Assembly: GCA_016926495.1 (NCBI GenBank)
Contig: JAFGOL010000207.1
Coordinates: 1 to 11,710, forward strand
Reading direction: 5' to 3'
DNA: 11,710 bases
Source of the DNA: Oligoflexia bacterium
Lineage (GTDB): Bacteria > Bdellovibrionota > JAFGOL01
This document shows positions 6,751-11,710 of the stretch, piece by piece; within the stretch, counting starts at the first letter, position 1, and every line of letters starts with the position of its first letter. The notes beneath the pieces were generated by a model that did no database searches, was not told where the DNA came from, and saw only the letters and a list, made by a program, of their open reading frames with translations. The position numbers and the translations under genes are program-made.

Positions 6751-7687
6751 GAAACTTTATGCTCTTAATTTTATAAAAAATGTTTTTGTAAGTGTTTTTA
6801 CAAAAAATATTTTTCTTAAAATTACCGCTCTCGTAATAACCCTGCTCTTGTGGTTCATGGTTATAGGCTCCAGAAACATTGAGATGATTAAAAAGGTGCC
6901 GTTTACCTATATTACTCCGCCTGACCTGATGGTGTCAAACGATGTGGATACAGAAGTAGAGCTCAGGCTGCTCGGACCAAGGGCGTTCCTGAGGGAGGTA
7001 ATAGAAAGGGAAGACGTTATCACCGTTGATTTGCGCAACAAAAAACAGGGTTTTGTATCGTACAAACTTTACGACGACATAATTGATCTTCCTATCGGAG
7101 TAAAGGTTATAGGCATTTACCCGGATACGATAATGCCCAAACTTGAAAAGATCAAGACCGCCCAGGTAAAGGTTGAACCGAGCTTTATGGGTGAACTCGC
7201 CAGCGGTTACAAGATAAAAAAAGCGACAATAGAGCCTGAAGTTGTGGAAGTATCGGGGCCGGAAAGTGTCGTAAGCAAGACGGAAAAGCTTTTTACCGAG
7301 CCCATAGATCTTACTAATATTATCGAGTCCGGCGAAAAGGAAGTGGGGCTTGATCCTTCCCTGCTTCGCAGGTTCAGGAATGTATCCATGAAGAACTTCA
7401 GTGTTTATATCGATATTGTTCCGATACTGGTCAGGAAGGGCTTTAACAATATCAGGGTCTACCCTTTCGGCGCCGAAAGATACAAAATCAATCCTGAAGT
7501 GATCACCGTTTATGTTGAGGGTCCTAAACTGCTGATAGAACAGTTAACATCCAAGGACATCAGGGTACAGGTTGATCTGACTTTCAACGCTCCCGGAAGC
7601 CATAAGGAAGATGTTATTATAAAGCTGCCGGCGAATATTACGCTGATCAATGCGAATCCCAAAAAAGTGGATGTATGGATATACTGA
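6743..7687 (+). CDS. cdaR: YbbR-domain protein CdaR, regulator of CdaA
   Basis: The 314-residue protein has a short cytosolic N-terminus, one membrane helix (about 24-42, ending in LLLWFMVIGSRN) and an extracytoplasmic part made of beta-rich YbbR repeats. Repeat units can be seen near 50-130, 135-220 and 225-312, each closing in a phrase such as V-E-V-S-G-P or V-D-V-W-I. In Firmicutes CdaR binds CdaA in the membrane and tunes c-di-AMP output, and its gene sits between cdaA and glmM exactly as here. The ATG at 6743 overlaps the cdaA stop by 8 bp, and an AGGGA stretch just before it is a suitable ribosome site. The Firmicutes name is used by homology and gene order. Whether it activates or inhibits in this organism is not visible. 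Confidence 0.9.
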   Translation: MNRKLYALNFIKNVFVSVFTKNIFLKITALVITLLLWFMVIGSRNIEMIKKVPFTYITPPDLMVSNDVDTEVELRLLGPRAFLREVIEREDVITVDLRNKKQGFVSYKLYDDIIDLPIGVKVIGIYPDTIMPKLEKIKTAQVKVEPSFMGELASGYKIKKATIEPEVVEVSGPESVVSKTEKLFTEPIDLTNIIESGEKEVGLDPSLLRRFRNVSMKNFSVYIDIVPILVRKGFNNIRVYPFGAERYKINPEVITVYVEGPKLLIEQLTSKDIRVQVDLTFNAPGSHKEDVIIKLPANITLINANPKKVDVWIY

Positions 7688-7702
7688 AAGGAGTTTGTTC
7701 GG

Positions 7703-9064
7703 ATGAAAAGAAAAATATTCGGCACTGACGGCGTGCGGGGAATTCCGGGTCAGGAACCATTGACCGTAGAGAATATTATGGAACTGGGTCGCGCGGTTTC
7801 ATGCGTTTTAAAAAGCGATGATCCCGAAACAAGGGGAAAGGTGCTTATAGGCAGGGATACGCGCAGTTCCGGGTACATGCTGGAGGCGGCGCTGAGCGCG
7901 GGTATTTCTTCAATGGGAATTGATGTTTACAGGGTAGGGGCGCTTCCCACTCCGGCCATCGCCTTTCTTGCCAAGGACATGCGGTGTGACGCCGGTATTA
8001 TTATTTCAGCCTCTCACAATCCCTTCAGGGATAACGGAATAAAAATATTCAGCAGGGACGGCTTTAAACTGCCGGATGATACAGAGCACCATATAGAGAA
8101 CCTTATGTTTTCAAAGGAGCTTCATGCTTCCTGCGCCGCTTCCGAACACCTGGGACTGGTAAAAAGGATCAAGGACGCCAAAAGCCGGTATATAGTTTTT
8201 GCAAAGAGGACTTATCCCCTTGATCTTACGCTGGACGGTATAAAGGTTGTTCTTGATTGCGCTAACGGCGCGGCATACGAGGTCGCTCCCGTAATTTTCG
8301 AGGAACTGGGAGCCGAGGTAATAAAAGTAGGTGTTGATCCCAACGGTTCCAATATCAACGATAATTGCGGGGCGCTGCATCCTCAGAATATCGCGGAACT
8401 TGTCAGGGAGAATAACGCCGATATAGGCATCAGCCTTGACGGGGATGCCGACAGGGTTATCCTGCTTGATGAAAAGGGTGAAATAGTAGACGGTGATTTT
8501 ATTATGGCCATGATAGCGGTCCATCTGAAAAACCAGAGCCGTCTGCTTAAGAACACCGTCGTAGTTACTCCAATGACCAATTTCGGTATGGGACTCTCCA
8601 TGAAGGAGCACGATATTACCCTTGTCCAGGCGCCGGTCGGAGACAGGTACGTTGTGGAACTTATGAGGGCGCACGGCTACAACTTCGGCGGTGAGCAGTC
8701 AGGACATATAATATTCCTTGATCATACAACGACAGGGGACGGAGTAATTGCGGCCCTGCAGGTACTGTCGTTCATGGTGCGTTCTTCAAAGCGCCTAAGC
8801 AGCCTGTCAAAGGTTATGAAGCATTTTCCCCAGGTGCTTAAAAACATAAAAGTTAAGGAAAAAATCCCGTTTGAAAAAATAACCGGATTTATAAAGGCCC
8901 AAAAGGAATTTGAAGCAGAGCTCGGCGATCGGGGCAGGATATTTGTCAGGTATTCGGGCACGGAGAACCTCGCGCGCGTGATGATCGAAGGCGAGAACGA
9001 GGCAAAGATCAACAAATACGCCGACGAACTTGCAGGACTTATCAGGGACAGGATCGGGGCTTGA
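7703..9064 (+). CDS. glmM: phosphoglucosamine mutase GlmM
   Basis: This cytosolic enzyme converts glucosamine-6-phosphate to glucosamine-1-phosphate on the way to UDP-GlcNAc, hence to peptidoglycan and lipopolysaccharide. The 453-residue product is full length. It starts KIFGTDGVRG and has the phospho-serine loop SASHNP with Ser104 as the residue phosphorylated, the metal loop DGDADR (246-251), the sugar-binding GGEQSGH (329-335) and the C-terminal phosphate-binding RYSGTEN (416-422). AAAGGAG at 7687-7693 lies 9 nt before the ATG, the clearest ribosome site in the operon, and the gap to cdaR is 15 bp. In Firmicutes GlmM binds CdaA and lowers its activity, so its place after cdaA-cdaR suits a link between wall precursor supply and c-di-AMP. 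The TGA is 4 bp from the stop of the convergent gene. Confidence 0.97.
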   Translation: MKRKIFGTDGVRGIPGQEPLTVENIMELGRAVSCVLKSDDPETRGKVLIGRDTRSSGYMLEAALSAGISSMGIDVYRVGALPTPAIAFLAKDMRCDAGIIISASHNPFRDNGIKIFSRDGFKLPDDTEHHIENLMFSKELHASCAASEHLGLVKRIKDAKSRYIVFAKRTYPLDLTLDGIKVVLDCANGAAYEVAPVIFEELGAEVIKVGVDPNGSNINDNCGALHPQNIAELVRENNADIGISLDGDADRVILLDEKGEIVDGDFIMAMIAVHLKNQSRLLKNTVVVTPMTNFGMGLSMKEHDITLVQAPVGDRYVVELMRAHGYNFGGEQSGHIIFLDHTTTGDGVIAALQVLSFMVRSSKRLSSLSKVMKHFPQVLKNIKVKEKIPFEKITGFIKAQKEFEAELGDRGRIFVRYSGTENLARVMIEGENEAKINKYADELAGLIRDRIGA

Positions 9065-9100
9065 CAGGTTACAGTGACAGGTTCAGCATTATCCTGTCAA
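9061..9100. repeat. short repeat cluster at the glmM/barrel gene junction
   Basis: TTGACAGG (9061-9068) and TGACAGG (9075-9081) are direct copies, and both can pair with CCTGTCAA (9093-9100). They span the 4-bp space between the convergent stops. The inner pairing gives a 7-bp stem with an 11-nt loop. No T-run follows on either strand, so it is not a standard terminator, though it might slow convergent transcription. Confidence 0.4.
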
Positions 9101-10730
9101 CGCCCGGGAATGTTTTAAGGTGCAATTCCGTGTAATGACCGTAGCTTAAACTCAGACTGCCTGATAAATTCCACCTGTATTCTGGGCTGAACGAGAAATT
9201 AAGGATCCTTCCAAATGATATGCGGTTGGGGATATCCCCGCCGACACCTGCTTCAAAATTCAGTACCAGTCCCAGGCTGTCCGGATTTTGCGTGAGGCTG
9301 TAATTCCATACAAGTATGTACGACATTAAATGGGCCGGAAAAAGGTCCTGCATGACCCGTCGGCCTGTAATCATGCTGGACGCAACAAGGTCCAGGCCTA
9401 TGTTAAGCGGGCTTGCGCTTACGGGTTTTACAAGTATCCCCCCTTCAAGATCAAATACCGAAGCCCTTCCGGCGGCGGAGAAAAGCTCCGCATACCTGAA
9501 CTCCGCATCATATTTTAAATATTCCTTAGGTCTATGGAGCAGGGCAACGGACGTATGCTTGGCCTCTGTTTTAATTTCTGAAACGCTTTTGCTTAAAAGC
9601 AGCCTGTTGTGATTATCAATTTCCATTTTAAACAGCATATTGTCCTTAAGCGCGTATTCGAGATTGAAAAAAACCGGAAGGCATTCCGGGTTGTAGTTAA
9701 GGTATTTTTTAAATCCGACCGTCATGCTTGTAGTATCGCTGTCCCTGTATCTGGCGTAAAAGACAAGTGTGTGAAAGTTTTCGGAATAATTTCCCCAGAG
9801 GTTGTTCAACCTGTAAGCAAACCCTCCGTATATCGGAGATTTAACGGGAACTTCGATGCCCAGATCACTTTCAGCCGCGTAAAATCCGTTTGTGTATTTA
9901 AACGCCGTTTCAGCGGAGATCGTTATATCGTCCTTTTTCAGGCTCCGACTGTTAAGTCTGTCCAGCTTTTTTTTCTGTTCGGCTATAACGGACGAACCGC
10001 AGTTATATTTTTTGATATTTGCGTATTCCCTGTTTGCGTTATCAATGTTTTTATTTTCAATATATATGCCCAGCAGGTCCTGCCTGGCAGTGCAGTCTTC
10101 CGGGTATTTTTCAAGATGCTCATTGACGGTTTTTACCGCGGTTTCAGTCCCGCCGAGCCTGTAATATGACCAGTAAAGAGTGTATACATTGGCGGTCCGG
10201 TACTTTTTGCCGAGTTTTTTATATTCATCGATATATTTCAAGAAAGCAGCGGCTGCGGAATCAGGGCTGTTCCACCATAACAATTCGGCGTAGTTAAACC
10301 TGTCCAGCGGCGATATCCTGGCGGAGTTTTCCATGTAGATCTCATAATTGTTTATGGCGTTTTTATAATCCCTGTTTTTAAAATCTATTACGGCAAGGAA
10401 CTTGTAGCCCGTGAACCACCCCGGGTCTTCGGCTATTGCCTGCCGGCCCCTGAGTTTTGCCATTTCAATATTATTGACGTTCAGGTAAGCCTTTACGAGT
10501 ATTTTGCATGCCTCAAGGGTTTGCCCGTTTTTTCTGAGTTCTTCGGCCCATTTGATCTGTTCTTCGGTATTACCGCTTTTTTTATTTTTACTGATAAACT
10601 CGCGGATTATGCTCAGTTCGTTTTCTTTTTTTGAAGCGGCATGCGAGTTAACTGAAAAGAGAAAGGCTGTAATTAAAAAAAACAAAGTGACGGGCGGCAT
10701 TAACGGTTTAGTATACAAGCCACCCATCAC
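9069..10730 (-). CDS. TPR plus beta-barrel outer-membrane protein (YaiO-like)
   Basis: The 553-residue product has a signal peptide (hydrophobic core about 13-26, likely cut after S-H-A near 31). Helical TPR-type repeats follow over about 35-260 (for example NGQTLEACKILVKAYL, DYKNAINNYEIYM, LEKYPEDCTARQDLLGIYI). From about 267 to the end comes a region of alternating beta-strands rich in Tyr, Asn and Gly that fits an outer-membrane barrel. The last strand ends in L-N-L-S-L rather than the common Phe. Periplasmic TPRs joined to a barrel recall YaiO-type proteins, but the exact family is unsure. Three starts are possible: GTG 10730, ATG 10727 or ATG 10700. The first two give a Lys-containing n-region (Lys8) suitable for secretion; the last gives an uncharged one. 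All lie in the hppA terminator hairpin. A TGaTATAAC box just upstream may drive it. Confidence 0.7.
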   Translation of the reverse strand: MMGGLYTKPLMPPVTLFFLITAFLFSVNSHAASKKENELSIIREFISKNKKSGNTEEQIKWAEELRKNGQTLEACKILVKAYLNVNNIEMAKLRGRQAIAEDPGWFTGYKFLAVIDFKNRDYKNAINNYEIYMENSARISPLDRFNYAELLWWNSPDSAAAAFLKYIDEYKKLGKKYRTANVYTLYWSYYRLGGTETAVKTVNEHLEKYPEDCTARQDLLGIYIENKNIDNANREYANIKKYNCGSSVIAEQKKKLDRLNSRSLKKDDITISAETAFKYTNGFYAAESDLGIEVPVKSPIYGGFAYRLNNLWGNYSENFHTLVFYARYRDSDTTSMTVGFKKYLNYNPECLPVFFNLEYALKDNMLFKMEIDNHNRLLLSKSVSEIKTEAKHTSVALLHRPKEYLKYDAEFRYAELFSAAGRASVFDLEGGILVKPVSASPLNIGLDLVASSMITGRRVMQDLFPAHLMSYILVWNYSLTQNPDSLGLVLNFEAGVGGDIPNRISFGRILNFSFSPEYRWNLSGSLSLSYGHYTELHLKTFPGVDRIMLNLSL

Positions 10731-10736
10731 TTTGTT
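10675..10736 (-). terminator. rho-independent terminator of hppA, overlapping the next gene's start
   Basis: On the minus strand the arm at 10736-10720 (AACAAAGTGATGGGTGG) pairs with the arm at 10697-10681 (CCGCCCGTCACTTTGTT). This gives a 17-bp stem with two G-U pairs, extendable by one more pair, with a loop of about 20 nt. Eight T residues follow (10682-10675 on that strand, two of them also counted in the stem base). The stem begins 8 nt after the hppA TAA. On the + strand the mismatches are C-A and no T-run follows, so it is directional. Confidence 0.8.
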
Positions 10737-10742
10737 ATATCA
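10734..10742 (-). promoter_or_regulatory. possible extended -10 promoter for the TPR/barrel gene
   Basis: The minus strand reads TGATATAAC here: a TGn extension and a -10 hexamer TATAAC (10739-10734) matching five of six positions. No good -35 is seen, which extended -10 promoters tolerate. The predicted start near 10727 would fall on or next to the candidate ATG, giving a leaderless transcript or a 27-nt leader to the ATG at 10700. Confidence 0.38.
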
Positions 10743-10744
10743 CG

Positions 10745-11710
10745 TTATTTCCCGATTCTTTCCAGGAAGGTCATAATTGCGGGAGAATATTTGACTACAA
10801 GGCCCGCAAAAACAACCGAGACCATGGACATAAGTTTTATCAAAATGTTCAGGGACGGTCCGGATGTGTCCTTGAACGGATCACCGACTGTATCGCCCAC
10901 AACAGCGGCCTTGTGCGCAGGGCTTCCCTTGCCGCCGTGTTTTCCGCTCTCAATATATTTCTTGGCGTTGTCCCAGGCACCTCCTGCGTTTGCCATCATT
11001 ACCGCGAGGGTGAATCCCGTTGCAAGCCCTCCGGCCAGTAGTCCCAGAACACCTGCTACTCCACATAGAAGACCAACAAGTACCGGTATGATTATTGCCA
11101 GCAGCGATGGCAGTATCATTTCCTTTTGCGCTCCCTTGGTTGAAATGTCAACGCATGCCGCGTAATCGGGTTTGGCCGAGCCGTCCAGTATGCCCGGTAT
11201 TTCCTTAAATTGTCTGCGGACTTCGTTAACCATGGCCTGTGCTGCCCTGCCCACGGCTTTCATTGTCATGGCGCAGAAAACAAAGGCGAGCATTGCTCCG
11301 GTAAATAACCCTATCAGTACCTTGGGGTTCATTAAAGTGACATCGTAGTATGACATCCAGTTTGCCAATGTCATTTCATGTACAGCGACTTCTCCTATCC
11401 CGGGTACAGTAAGCATTGTCTGCCCTATATGAATAAAACCGTTTCTGACTTCCTCTATGTACGCGGCGAGCAGCGCAAGGGCCGTTAATGCCGCTGAACC
11501 TATGGCAAACCCTTTGCCTGTGGCTGCCGTTGTATTACCAAGTGAATCGAGAGCGTCGGTCCTTTCCCTTACAAAGGATTCAAGCTTGGACATTTCCGCA
11601 TTGCCGCCCGCATTGTCCGCAATTGGACCGTAAGCATCTGTTGCCAGTGTAATGCCGAGAGTTGAAAGCATTCCTACAGCTGCAACGCCAACGCCGTAAA
11701 GGCCCATGGC
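10745..11710 (-). CDS. hppA: K+-dependent membrane-bound pyrophosphatase HppA, C-terminal half (partial)
   Basis: The frame enters from the right edge and ends in TAA at 10747-10745, giving 321 residues of a protein normally about 650-750 long. It hydrolyses pyrophosphate and pumps H+ and/or Na+ across the inner membrane. Visible family marks are [18 protein letters not shown] near the edge, the TM12 motif [10 protein letters not shown] (11539-11510) and the C-terminal pyrophosphate/Mg site [17 protein letters not shown]. Several long membrane helices ([38 protein letters not shown]) are present. The TM12 motif has Ala and Gly where K+-independent enzymes have Lys and Thr, so this is the K+-dependent subclass. 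The Glu in TM6 that helps separate Na+ from H+ pumps is outside the window. A strong terminator follows 8 nt after the stop. Confidence 0.97.
   Translation of the reverse strand, partial: AMGLYGVGVAAVGMLSTLGITLATDAYGPIADNAGGNAEMSKLESFVRERTDALDSLGNTTAATGKGFAIGSAALTALALLAAYIEEVRNGFIHIGQTMLTVPGIGEVAVHEMTLANWMSYYDVTLMNPKVLIGLFTGAMLAFVFCAMTMKAVGRAAQAMVNEVRRQFKEIPGILDGSAKPDYAACVDISTKGAQKEMILPSLLAIIIPVLVGLLCGVAGVLGLLAGGLATGFTLAVMMANAGGAWDNAKKYIESGKHGGKGSPAHKAAVVGDTVGDPFKDTSGPSLNILIKLMSMVSVVFAGLVVKYSPAIMTFLERIGK

Noticed and set aside
8111..8674. 187-residue open frame on the minus strand inside glmM
   Set aside because: It is antisense to conserved glmM motifs and has no family features.
9609..10169. 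186-residue open frame on the + strand inside the TPR/barrel gene
   Set aside because: It lies antisense to a gene with a coherent signal peptide, TPR and barrel layout. It has no domain and no ribosome site.

Overview
This looks like chromosomal DNA from a diderm (outer-membrane) bacterium. Most of it has a mid-range GC content, but the first ~600 bases are clearly AT-rich. Two gene products look like outer-membrane barrels and three carry signal peptides. The core genes combine an ftsH-folP-glmM order (as in enterobacteria) with a cdaA-cdaR-glmM order (as in Firmicutes). A K+-dependent membrane pyrophosphatase and a folP with a long N-terminal extension fit an anaerobic or poorly sampled lineage. 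I cannot name the phylum from the sequence alone.

Layout: (1) Bases 1-562, + strand: the AT-rich tail of a MNT-type nucleotidyltransferase antitoxin overlaps a complete HEPN (HepT-like) toxin gene. (2) Bases 621-2717, - strand, read right to left: a small secreted protein of unknown function, then a DUF1611/DgcN-like P-loop protein joined to it by a TAGTG stop/start overlap, then a small outer-membrane barrel protein that may have its own promoter. (3) Bases 2718-2880: a divergent control region holding an 11-base G/C homopolymer, an inverted repeat and a likely ftsH promoter. (4) Bases 2881-9064, + strand: a tight five-gene operon, ftsH-folP-cdaA-cdaR-glmM, whose joints are a 41-bp overlap, a 2-bp gap, an 8-bp overlap and a 15-bp gap. 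(5) Bases 9069-10730, - strand: a TPR plus beta-barrel outer-membrane protein converging on glmM with 4 bp between them. (6) Bases 10745-11710, - strand: the C-terminal half of a K+-dependent membrane pyrophosphatase (hppA). Its terminator hairpin lies over the first codons of the TPR/barrel gene.

Working together: the five-gene operon links membrane proteolysis (FtsH), folate synthesis (FolP), c-di-AMP signalling (CdaA with its regulator CdaR) and the first committed step toward UDP-GlcNAc and peptidoglycan (GlmM). HppA uses pyrophosphate from biosynthesis to drive ion pumping. The HEPN-MNT pair is a defence or plasmid-maintenance type module that probably arrived by transfer. There is no gene-free stretch over 300 bases. 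I saw no tRNA, rRNA, CRISPR array, insertion sequence or riboswitch. Nothing here is a clearly new system. The most unusual local structures are the terminator overlapping a start codon near 10.7 kb and the G-tract near 2.73 kb.
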